The position numbers and the translations under genes are program-made. From the IMG/VR virus record IMGVR_UViG_3300006030_000067, positions 1 to 31,350 of that record: DNA of 31,350 bases. The stretch is one strand, 5' to 3'. This stretch comes from a virus. This document shows positions 6,792 to 15,666 of the stretch, piece after piece (position 1 is the first letter of the stretch; each line of letters opens with the position of its first letter). Below the pieces are notes generated by a model. That model ran no database searches and was not told the origin of the DNA. It was given only the letters and a program-made list of their open reading frames with translations.

Positions 6792-7693
6792 TATGGTCTC
6801 TCCGGAAGAGTGGAATTATAAGGATGATTTTCAAAAGCCTCAAACAATGGCGACACAGAGTTATCATTCTGGACTCCGGGCTCAACACCAGCGGGTTTCT
6901 CGGTTGGACCACAGTCTTCAACGGCAACGTAGCCTTTAAATTGTTTAATAGTTTCAGTCTTTTTAGCAGTCCCTGTGTTGTCAATATACTGAGTTGGCAG
7001 ACCGTAAATTGGCTGACCGCCGGAGCAGTCCATGACCTCAGGAGGAATGATACCTCCATAAGCCTTCATGGGACGATATTGCAATTTTAAAACCGCAGCA
7101 CCACTTGTTTTAGCTGCCATTACCCTCACAGCGTGACACGAGCTTGGAACTGTCCCTGCAGCAGAAGCTTGTCCCCAGTCCCAAATATTCACACTGGCAT
7201 TATAGGTTTTATCCCTCAATGCAACATAGTTTTCTGGGGCTGGGGTAATTCCGCCCATGTTATAGTCTGGATCTACAACGTTAGTCCAATAAAGTAAGTC
7301 ATGTCTGTGAGTCATATCACGCAATCTAATTTCTATACGGCCAGAATCTCCGCCTGTTGATTGGTTTAAGTTATTAGCTGCCCATACATAATCTAAATGT
7401 ACTATAAACTTATAGTATCTATTAGATTCAAAATTAGTAATTAACCTAGACGTTTTAGGGTCAATAAATGTAGCATTTAACCAATCAACAGAATCATATT
7501 TTTGATATGAGCCAAAAGTAGAAGAATAATTAGGAAGATTATTAGCCACATTATCTAATAACCCAAGTGTAACAATCCCTTTTGGAGATTTTTCAATGTT
7601 GTTCTTAATAAGATCATCATTATCACTCATCTGTTGCAGTAACTTATAATCTGCTTTTGTAAAAGTTGCTATATTAGGCTGTTGGATCTGCAT
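6791..7693 (-). CDS. tail-tip accessory protein, paralogue 2
   Basis: 300 aa. The N-terminus shares the module seen in the genes on both sides (LLQQMSDND...EKSPKGIVTLG at about 18-44). Then comes a beta-sandwich-like region with the phrase ESNRYYKFIVHLDYVWA (about 89-105), which parallels ESNRIIHVELYIPLLA in the preceding gene. The C-terminus ends in a separate segment after IKQFKGYVAVEDCGP. It overlaps the preceding gene by 20 bases and the next by a shared TAATG base. Most likely a minor tail protein involved in adsorption; I cannot name a receptor. Confidence 0.65.
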   Translation of the reverse strand: MQIQQPNIATFTKADYKLLQQMSDNDDLIKNNIEKSPKGIVTLGLLDNVANNLPNYSSTFGSYQKYDSVDWLNATFIDPKTSRLITNFESNRYYKFIVHLDYVWAANNLNQSTGGDSGRIEIRLRDMTHRHDLLYWTNVVDPDYNMGGITPAPENYVALRDKTYNASVNIWDWGQASAAGTVPSSCHAVRVMAAKTSGAAVLKLQYRPMKAYGGIIPPEVMDCSGGQPIYGLPTQYIDNTGTAKKTETIKQFKGYVAVEDCGPTEKPAGVEPGVQNDNSVSPLFEAFENHPYNSTLPERP

Positions 7694-8699
7694 TTATAGC
7701 CTCCTGAATAACTACCTCGTCTTCTTTATATAGAATAATAGCATTGGAACTACCACAATCAGTAACTATCAATTGTGCTGTTGGTACGGACCCAGCAAAT
7801 GGTGCATCAAGAGTAGAGAAGGCACCCCACATTTGATTTGGTGTGTAGTAAGAATCACCGGTGGATACTGTTGCACCGTTCTCTACAGTCGTATATTTTT
7901 GAGGTTGGCCCGGAAATAAAACAAAATCAGAAATATTATATCTACCAGTCATGTCATCATTGTCAAGCAATTGATCTCCACCAAAATTAATATGATAAAG
8001 AAATTTATTTTGATCTGGTTCAAAAGTAACACTAGGTTCAGCGTTGTAGGTATTTCGCATCTGATCCCAGATCTCTAATCGCAAGCCAGAATCAGATTTC
8101 CACATTACCTCATAAGTATGACTACCTGAACCGGGGTTGATGTCAAAACAATCAAAATAAAAAGAACTCGTAGCTAAGCTATACGAAGTAAGATTGGATG
8201 TGCCAGCCGGATCGCCGGGATCTCCGCGCGACGCCCATGTATCAACCAGAGACTCAGCAGAGATATCGATACCGTCTCGAACGAATTTGAAGCCTTGAAT
8301 TGGCCATTGCGAGTTTGCTGCTGTTGTCGCGCTAGCAGCTGCATTACCATGAGCTAAGAGTGGAATATAAAGCTCTACATGAATGATTCTATTAGATTCA
8401 GTATTAACTGATACTGATAATCCGTTAGGGTTGATATTCCAGTTATCTACAACTCTAGTCCATTCTTTAATTTCATCAATATTATTTTGAGCATTAGCCC
8501 ATAAAGATAATCCCGGAAATGCCTTATATCCAGTTGACTTAACATTTGCCGCATACATTGTTAATTCACTATAACCAATGATGCCCTTGGGTCTTGCTTC
8601 TAACTCGTCAGCTACAGTTTGATCATTTTGAATCATAAACTGCAGTTTCTCTAATGAAACTGGCTCTGAATTCCACTGAACAGGAAAGTAATCTTGCAT
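7674..8699 (-). CDS. tail-tip accessory protein, paralogue 1
   Basis: 341 aa. It begins VQWNSEPVSLEKLQFMIQND...EARPKGIIGYSE, the clearest version of the N-terminal module shared by three consecutive genes. The rest is beta-rich with low-charge loops. The phrase TESNRIIHVELYIPL, then FKFVRDGIDI and FDINPGSGSHTYEVMW, resemble the C1q/TNF-like or collagen-trimer head folds often used in tail fibres. The ATG follows the hub gene as TAATG, with AAGG eight bases before it. A minor tail or receptor-binding protein is the best inference. Confidence 0.65.
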   Translation of the reverse strand: MQDYFPVQWNSEPVSLEKLQFMIQNDQTVADELEARPKGIIGYSELTMYAANVKSTGYKAFPGLSLWANAQNNIDEIKEWTRVVDNWNINPNGLSVSVNTESNRIIHVELYIPLLAHGNAAASATTAANSQWPIQGFKFVRDGIDISAESLVDTWASRGDPGDPAGTSNLTSYSLATSSFYFDCFDINPGSGSHTYEVMWKSDSGLRLEIWDQMRNTYNAEPSVTFEPDQNKFLYHINFGGDQLLDNDDMTGRYNISDFVLFPGQPQKYTTVENGATVSTGDSYYTPNQMWGAFSTLDAPFAGSVPTAQLIVTDCGSSNAIILYKEDEVVIQEAINADPTA

Positions 8700-11600
8700 T
8701 AGGATACCTTCCTAAGTGTCATCTTTTGCTCAATACCACCGTTATACGACATATTTATTGACATAATCCAATACTCACCATTTAAAATAGATAATCTATC
8801 AAATGTATTGATTTTTATTCTATCACCAAGCTGCAGATGAGGCAAGCCAATGGTGCTCACTTCTAAAATTGGCACCGGCAGAGCATATTTTTGCAACAAA
8901 TATTGAGCTAAATCTTTAGCATATTGAGCATCTTGAATGAGCGGATTGTCGATCTCTAGCACTTTTTCACCGTATCGACGGATATTATCCTTATAGTTTT
9001 CTGAAATTTCTACAATATTTTGTTTATTTTTCTGCTGATTAGACATAACAATACCGGCAACACGGAAATAGTTGTCAAGTTTAGTCACAGGATTGTTGCC
9101 TTCGAGAACAACATATTTATTGGACGGAACGACACTATCTGAAGGGTAAAGTCTAATGTATCCGTTCAGGCCATTGAATCTCCAGTTTGAAGCTACAACA
9201 GTATCGTCAAAAATAATACCGGTAATAAATGGATAACTAACAAAGTATACTGGTGAGGACCCCCATTCTAAACTAAATTCTCGGGCTTCACCGACTTTGG
9301 CGCCAGCTACGTGACTTTGAGCAATGCTACCCCAATATCCACGTTCTAGGTCATATAAAGTATTTCCAGTACTTTTCTTATATCTAATGAATTCGTTATC
9401 TATCTTTACAATTCCGCTATCAGGCCAGAGCGGTTCATATATACCTGCTGGATTTAAAGTAAGCGATAGTGAGATAGAATCAGTAGATGTAGCACTTAAA
9501 TTAGAGGCCAACGTACATATAGCTAATGACGTATTGCCTTCTGCCGCCCAAATACCTGTTTTTGCAATCGTTGTAGAAAGTGGTGGATAAACTTTTACTA
9601 TGACTTTGTTAACTTGCAATTCTACCGTTTGAGAACCAGAAACTATAGCGGCAGTTGAATCTGTAGCGCCGCCATACTGCCCATATGAGGAAGTACCCGC
9701 TACTGGATAAAGACCTGGGTATGTCCTGAGTCCTCCGGTAATACCATATGTCACGCTTGACCCAATAGAAATTAAATTACCATCATTAATTTCATACTGG
9801 ACATCGGAGTGTTGCGAGTCTATAACGTCGTCATATGATCTACCATGCTCGTACACAAAATTGTCATTTTCATCAAAATAGAACATTCCAATATCTGCAG
9901 TTGCAATCTTTAACATCTCGGCCCAGTAAGAATCCCCAGCGGCACCAATACTGCTGTATACATACTGGTAAAGGCTGATGCCACGTTTGTAGTGATTTAA
10001 AACTGTAGATAAATTTAGTTCATAGTTATAGATAGCTATATTAGAAATAGATCCTATTAAAGCATTAGATGTGGTTAAACCATGTCCGCCAATAATAGTT
10101 TTAACATAATTCTCTACAAGCGCAGCAATAGCTGTTGCCCATGTGTACTGAGCATACGCTGCTCCATTAACATAGATGGTTAATATATAATTGCTTCCCA
10201 AAACTTTTACTGTCGTTGCAACATGATACCAAGTATTTGATGTCAGCGTAGATCGTAAACCAGTAGGTATAATGCTATATGGAGGATTATTATCAAAACG
10301 ATAAATTTCAAATTTTAAGACGCCATCTGAATCTAGAAATATTCTCCACGTACCGCCTGTCACTGTTGATCCAAAGTTTTCTCTTGAAAAGAGATATTGT
10401 TTATGCGATACGTTACTGGACTTAAACCAAAACTCTACAGTGAACGAATTAAGGATGTCGGCCCGCATCGGACAGTCATCCATGTGATTAATATAACCCA
10501 AATTTTTGACAGTTGATGTTGTATTATTTAAAGTAATAGATTTTTCTATTTCTGAAGAAATGGGGCTGCCAGTATTGTAAGTAATATAATTAGAAACATC
10601 TTTTTCATCGTAATTTGGCGATGCCCCCAGACGTAAAGATGCATAGTGATTACCTGCATGATCTTTGAGTGCCATTGCCCCTGTTGAATACCACATGGCT
10701 TGACTTAGAGGTGAATTGCTAGTATTGGAAGTATAAGCAAATAAATAATTACCTTCTTTTGTTACATTCGGAACAATATTTTCTTTTCTTCTTCCAGATG
10801 CAGTATATGCATAGCCATCTTGACTTAAATCTTCGTAGGCATAAAATTTACCTTGATTTAAAGGCCAATGGCATAATAATCTACCCGTATTTTCATAAGA
10901 AACATTTTGATCATCGTAACCAGCTTTAATGTAATGTTTATATATAGACTCAATTGATAAAGCTCTTTTGTAAATAGCTACATGTGCTAAAACAGAGTTT
11001 AAGTTAGCTGGAGTAGATGGGGTATTCCCGATACGAAGTGTGGCATCTAAGTTAGATAAGGCATAAGCGCCCGTAGCAAGGAAAGTTTGATTAGAAGCTT
11101 GACCGTTAACAAAGATTTGAAGTCTGGCTCCGGATGCCACGATCACGATGTGCGACCATTGTGATAATGAAATGGCATTATTGCTAGTTAAAGTGGTTAT
11201 TACCGCTGCGCTAGTATTTAGAACATCAAACTGTATTTTTAAATCTGTAGTTAAATATGCTGCCCATTCTTGATTCAGTCCCGTAGATTCGAACTTAGAG
11301 ACAATGCAACGCCGAGCTAAAGGGGCAGCCAGTGGTTTAATCCAAAACTCCAAACTGAAATTAGCTTCAGTGCTTAACGAGCTTGAAAAAAGACTAAAAT
11401 CATATTGCGATGCTACTGGGTTAGTTGCATTGAGAGTACTTGACGTTCCTTCAAAGGGGGTGATCGTAGTATTAGAGACATTAATAACTCCAGTAGAGTT
11501 GAAGTGCAAAGCCCTACTACTGTCTTCATTCTTAATGGGACCTTCGTAAGATGTAATGCCGGTCCCCGCCTGCGTTCCATTGCGGTCAAAGCCGGAAATG

Positions 11601-14600
11601 TCTCGAATAAAAGTGCCATTATGTAAGCTAGAATTTCTGATATCTAATGGCCAATAACCACAAGGATTGTCCGATAAAATCAAATTTTTATAGACATAGT
11701 TACTATAAGCATTAATTTTTTGTTGATTAAATGGTTTATTCATACCATCTATAATTTGAGCTTGCGTTCGCGTCGTGGCCCAAATTTTAATTTCTCGTAA
11801 ATGACCAATAAAAATAGAAGATGTTTTATTTAATGTATGTGGCCCCGTTGCGACATTAGATGCAATACCACCAGCATTAAAGCCAGCTCCAATGAGCATC
11901 TGCCCAGAAGGCCTAAACGGCTGAAAGGTGAAGCCAGCTAACTGCGCTGCGACACCTGTGCTGCCATCAATATAATATTGAACTCCAACTCCGCTACCGG
12001 CACTGCTAAGAGCGGGATCGACTACAATAGCAATATGATGCCAGATATTATCATCAATAGCACTATCCGAGAAAAAGCCGGTGCTTGCATCGGATGGCTC
12101 AGCCTGTCCGGGTGCGAAGTTTTGAATCTTAGTTACAAGTCTTCCGTCGCTACCAATGCTAACTCTAAATTCATTTGCAAATCTTTTAGTAGCATAGTTT
12201 AAAATTGTCTTGTTGCGAGCATCTGATCCGCATTTAATCCAGAACTCTACAGTACACTCAGATGCAGGAAAGTCGTAGAATGTTCTGGGGAGCACTTTCT
12301 TCGACGCAACAGTGGTATTCTTCTGCGTACCCGAAACGGACCCGTCCCCAGCACCACCTGCCCAGAGATCACCAAATGGGTGGCTATACAGGTAAGTAGA
12401 GCCGTTAAAATATAGGCTTTTTTGCTGCATCGACGTTTCATTTAGGCGCCAAAAAACGGCTGGTTTGTCTGCGAGTACTGTACTGACATAGTTTTTGTCT
12501 ATATCTAACTTAGATAAGGGGACACCAGAGCGTAGAGCTAAATCGCTGATAGCCTCGCTTGCAGTTATATCTGAAGCTAAATAGCCATCAACCACAGTAG
12601 CATCTTGCATTTTAGCACTAAAGTCACGACAGGAGACTGATACAGTCATGTTATCACTGTCTATAGACCAATTATCGGAATAAAAATATCCTTGATCTAA
12701 TAATTCAATGCCGGATGATGTGTGGTAATTATATCCGATCTTAAATTTTATTCCTGGCGTAATGGTTCCGTAGTATGAACTACCGGTGTTATCTGGGTTT
12801 AACTCAAGATCAGTATTATCCAGTACTATATTGCATGTATTTGCACCGGTTGCGCCCAATGGCACAGAAGAATCAAAATTTTCTCTGTTCTTAGAGATTT
12901 CTAGACTAACTACTCTTGCGGAAATATCTTCTATCCACCTAGGAGCGAACTCCTGAACTCTAGCTACGTCATAAGGATATAGTGTGGAGTTAATTGTTAA
13001 CTCTATAGCATCGATATGTTTAGTTTGTCCGATACTATATATATAGCTAGAGTTACTTAAGTTAAAGTTTACTGATGTCCAAGTCCCAGTATCAGCGTCT
13101 CGGAATCTAAAGCTTCCTGCCTTAATACGACCATATTTAGTCGAGGAATATAAATCTATATAGTTAGCATAGATAGGATCAAATGATAAGTATATTTTTT
13201 GAGGCACGGTAAAATTACCTGATGCGTCAGATTTAACTTTAGACCACCAACCATACTCATAATCGGTAAAAGCTAAAGTCTCTTCTCGCTCGGAAACATA
13301 ATAATTTCCATTGGCTGTTATTACATCTCCATTTTCATCTAAGGCATCGAGAACAGCCCAAGTAATAGTATGTTCATCTTGACCGTTTATTACTTGAAGA
13401 GGGTCATAAAACTTATTAACACCTTTAAAGTTATTTGCACTTACCACTGATTGATAAGCTGTAGACCATGCGGTCAAATCAGCGTTTACATTAGATATTG
13501 ATAATTCTGAAATGTAACATTTACTTAAACCTTCATTTGACTGCCTACCTCCAATAAAGAGTTTCCATTGACTATTAGTATTCATCGTTGGAGTCGCAGT
13601 AACACTAGTGGCGACAGTAGACGTATTACCGTTGATCATTATAACGGCATTATTTAATGAGTTTACAGAAAAAACAAAATGCACCCATTGATTACGTGGA
13701 ATATTATTAAAAGTAACAGGCTGAACTACTGTTCCATTGTAGATAGAACCGCTAAGATCGACGGCCCCATTGGTTTGCCTTCTGAGGGTGACGTACCAGC
13801 TTCCATTTGATGTTGTCGCAGTGGTATGAAACTCCCCGCTGGGGGTTCCGAGTGCAGCTATCATTTCGATGCTCTCGGTGCTCACTACCTTATCTTCAAC
13901 ATAGATCCATCCAGCCACCGTAACCTTAGCTGTACCATCGAAGACCGGAGTTCCAGTCGCTGAATTATCTGAAGTTAAATATTGATAATTGATAATTGAT
14001 GTACCATTATTAAAATAATAACTAGCTGAGTCTTTGCGTCCGATGAATGGCGTCCCCAAAGCACCATTGATTTGAGGGCGGAAGTCAATACCCGCAAAAG
14101 CAGTCGGCGTACCACTAGGATTGTAGATAAATGGATTTCTGCCTTTACCGGAGTAATCTTTAACGTGAGCATGATTATAACCGGGGGACCTCAAGGCTGT
14201 GCCGATATTTAATGACCCGGTTCTCCAGCGTTGTTTAATATCTTCTAAATTGAGAGCATTGTTGTAAATAGCAATTTCATCAATATTGCCAATAAATTTA
14301 GTATTAATGCTAGTGTCTATCCCGGGAACTGCCGTCCAATCAAAATAACGTGCGCCAACATATAAAGAACCGGATGTAGTATCCATAAGAGTGCCATTTA
14401 AGACATTGTTTGATCCGACTAATTGATTATTAACGTATAAAGATAAAGTCTTGCCATCAAATACAGCTACAATATGATACCACTGATTCACTACTAAGCT
14501 ATTGGGTGATTTAACATCCACATATACATTTGATCTATTTTCTAATGGTTTCCAATATCCTGTATTGCTATTATATATAATAAACTTAGGATTGCCAGAA

Positions 14601-15241
14601 TCTAAGTTTAATGTCCATTCTGGAATGCTTGATGACAATTGAATTTCGCCAGTTTCCACCGAGCGTAAATAGCCTTTAGAATCTTTATATATAATAAAAT
14701 TGCCATCTACCATATTAATAGTAGTTGGTTTAATCCAGCACTCAACAGAAAAAGAAGGATTGTCAATAATCGACCATCTATTTTGAGTATCTTTCTGTGA
14801 GGAAACAGCATATCCAGCATTGCCCGGCATATATAAGCTAGTAGATAAATTGCCAGCATTGTCTTGCACTACACCTGTCTGGCCGAACGTGAAGTCTGTA
14901 CCCGAAACTCCCTTAACGTAGAGATTATTATATCCAGATTCATCTTGCACAGAATAAATATTTGATGATACTGCTAATGTATTAGCAGCATTATTCATTC
15001 TCCAGTGTGTAACCGGTTTTGGTCCGGTATACATACCATCAATGACATCAAATGATTCATTAAACCGTGTATAAAAAACTGGATTTTGTTGAGTAATAAA
15101 TGTCACATAATCGTCTGACGATGAGTAAGCTTTTACATTAGTCAATGAGCGACCATTGACCCACTCCGCTTCTACAGAGGGCTCAACTACTTGAGCACTA
15201 TTTTTTAAGGTTGTATCCAATGAAGCCGTAATATTCTGCAT
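8699..15241 (-). CDS. giant tail hub/adhesin with five LamG-like lectin modules
   Basis: A 2180-aa protein following the distal-tail-like gene, the place of the tail hub. Five concanavalin/LamG-like domains are visible, each with an F/W-W-I-K strand and a W-x-H-hydrophobic strand: about 165-330 (ECWIKPTT, WYHIVAVFDG), 440-590 (VAGWIYVED, WVHFVFSVN), 990-1160 (VEFWIKCGS, WHHIAIVVDP), 1290-1430 (LEFWIKPLA, WSHIVIVAS) and 1595-1745 (VEFWFKSSN, WYHVATTVK). Hub-like sequence lies at about 770-950 (VSCRDFSAKMQ) and again at about 1770-2180 (FYFDENDNFVYEHG, LPHLQLGDRIKI, GEYWIMSINMSYNGG). The ATG overlaps the previous stop as TAATG, with AAGGAG five bases upstream. The lectin modules suggest binding to host surface glycans. 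Confidence 0.85.
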   Translation of the reverse strand: MQNITASLDTTLKNSAQVVEPSVEAEWVNGRSLTNVKAYSSSDDYVTFITQQNPVFYTRFNESFDVIDGMYTGPKPVTHWRMNNAANTLAVSSNIYSVQDESGYNNLYVKGVSGTDFTFGQTGVVQDNAGNLSTSLYMPGNAGYAVSSQKDTQNRWSIIDNPSFSVECWIKPTTINMVDGNFIIYKDSKGYLRSVETGEIQLSSSIPEWTLNLDSGNPKFIIYNSNTGYWKPLENRSNVYVDVKSPNSLVVNQWYHIVAVFDGKTLSLYVNNQLVGSNNVLNGTLMDTTSGSLYVGARYFDWTAVPGIDTSINTKFIGNIDEIAIYNNALNLEDIKQRWRTGSLNIGTALRSPGYNHAHVKDYSGKGRNPFIYNPSGTPTAFAGIDFRPQINGALGTPFIGRKDSASYYFNNGTSIINYQYLTSDNSATGTPVFDGTAKVTVAGWIYVEDKVVSTESIEMIAALGTPSGEFHTTATTSNGSWYVTLRRQTNGAVDLSGSIYNGTVVQPVTFNNIPRNQWVHFVFSVNSLNNAVIMINGNTSTVATSVTATPTMNTNSQWKLFIGGRQSNEGLSKCYISELSISNVNADLTAWSTAYQSVVSANNFKGVNKFYDPLQVINGQDEHTITWAVLDALDENGDVITANGNYYVSEREETLAFTDYEYGWWSKVKSDASGNFTVPQKIYLSFDPIYANYIDLYSSTKYGRIKAGSFRFRDADTGTWTSVNFNLSNSSYIYSIGQTKHIDAIELTINSTLYPYDVARVQEFAPRWIEDISARVVSLEISKNRENFDSSVPLGATGANTCNIVLDNTDLELNPDNTGSSYYGTITPGIKFKIGYNYHTSSGIELLDQGYFYSDNWSIDSDNMTVSVSCRDFSAKMQDATVVDGYLASDITASEAISDLALRSGVPLSKLDIDKNYVSTVLADKPAVFWRLNETSMQQKSLYFNGSTYLYSHPFGDLWAGGAGDGSVSGTQKNTTVASKKVLPRTFYDFPASECTVEFWIKCGSDARNKTILNYATKRFANEFRVSIGSDGRLVTKIQNFAPGQAEPSDASTGFFSDSAIDDNIWHHIAIVVDPALSSAGSGVGVQYYIDGSTGVAAQLAGFTFQPFRPSGQMLIGAGFNAGGIASNVATGPHTLNKTSSIFIGHLREIKIWATTRTQAQIIDGMNKPFNQQKINAYSNYVYKNLILSDNPCGYWPLDIRNSSLHNGTFIRDISGFDRNGTQAGTGITSYEGPIKNEDSSRALHFNSTGVINVSNTTITPFEGTSSTLNATNPVASQYDFSLFSSSLSTEANFSLEFWIKPLAAPLARRCIVSKFESTGLNQEWAAYLTTDLKIQFDVLNTSAAVITTLTSNNAISLSQWSHIVIVASGARLQIFVNGQASNQTFLATGAYALSNLDATLRIGNTPSTPANLNSVLAHVAIYKRALSIESIYKHYIKAGYDDQNVSYENTGRLLCHWPLNQGKFYAYEDLSQDGYAYTASGRRKENIVPNVTKEGNYLFAYTSNTSNSPLSQAMWYSTGAMALKDHAGNHYASLRLGASPNYDEKDVSNYITYNTGSPISSEIEKSITLNNTTSTVKNLGYINHMDDCPMRADILNSFTVEFWFKSSNVSHKQYLFSRENFGSTVTGGTWRIFLDSDGVLKFEIYRFDNNPPYSIIPTGLRSTLTSNTWYHVATTVKVLGSNYILTIYVNGAAYAQYTWATAIAALVENYVKTIIGGHGLTTSNALIGSISNIAIYNYELNLSTVLNHYKRGISLYQYVYSSIGAAGDSYWAEMLKIATADIGMFYFDENDNFVYEHGRSYDDVIDSQHSDVQYEINDGNLISIGSSVTYGITGGLRTYPGLYPVAGTSSYGQYGGATDSTAAIVSGSQTVELQVNKVIVKVYPPLSTTIAKTGIWAAEGNTSLAICTLASNLSATSTDSISLSLTLNPAGIYEPLWPDSGIVKIDNEFIRYKKSTGNTLYDLERGYWGSIAQSHVAGAKVGEAREFSLEWGSSPVYFVSYPFITGIIFDDTVVASNWRFNGLNGYIRLYPSDSVVPSNKYVVLEGNNPVTKLDNYFRVAGIVMSNQQKNKQNIVEISENYKDNIRRYGEKVLEIDNPLIQDAQYAKDLAQYLLQKYALPVPILEVSTIGLPHLQLGDRIKINTFDRLSILNGEYWIMSINMSYNGGIEQKMTLRKVS

Positions 15242-15666
15242 TATTGCTCCTTAAGATCCAGCTTAACTTCATACCAAATATTATTGCTAATATAATCTCT
15301 ACGAATAATATCTTCACTATAACTCTCTACCCAAACTGTGTAGGATGTAGTCTGACCTACTGGGCTACCGGAAGCGGTACGTTGCAGGCTTAAAGTTAAA
15401 GGGCCGCCAATATAGTCGGTTAATTCTTTGATTTTATCGCGTGCATACTTTCCATCATACGTCTTCAAGTGAGAGCTAGGCAAGAAAGTCCATGATAAGC
15501 TAAAGCTATACTTAACAGCCATAAAATATTTTTTTACTATTCCGTTGGATAGCGTTACAGGAACCGACCTTTCATCCCGAGCCATCGAGAATGTCCTTCC
15601 CTGATCGGTCAGGGGGAACGCCGTTCCTCCAAATTCTCCTAATGTTACAAAATTGTTAAGAGCCAT
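15241..15666 (-). CDS. distal-tail-like minor tail protein
   Basis: A 141-aa beta-rich protein between tape measure and hub, the position of the distal tail protein (Dit) in siphophages. It has alternating strands (KYFMAVKYSFSLSWTFLP, PLTLSLQR, SYTVWVESYSEDI, WYEVKLDLKEQ) and a helix at about 73-86 (YARDKIKELTDYIG). It is shorter than most Dit proteins, so it may contain only the hexamer-ring N-terminal domain and lack the galectin-like C-terminal domain. Start and stop both use TAATG overlaps. Assignment is mainly from order and fold pattern. Confidence 0.6.
   Translation of the reverse strand: MALNNFVTLGEFGGTAFPLTDQGRTFSMARDERSVPVTLSNGIVKKYFMAVKYSFSLSWTFLPSSHLKTYDGKYARDKIKELTDYIGGPLTLSLQRTASGSPVGQTTSYTVWVESYSEDIIRRDYISNNIWYEVKLDLKEQ

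Noticed and set aside
6236-7059. Shadow minus-strand frames inside the tail-tip genes.
   Set aside because: They lie wholly within well-formed coding frames and lack starts with ribosome binding sites.
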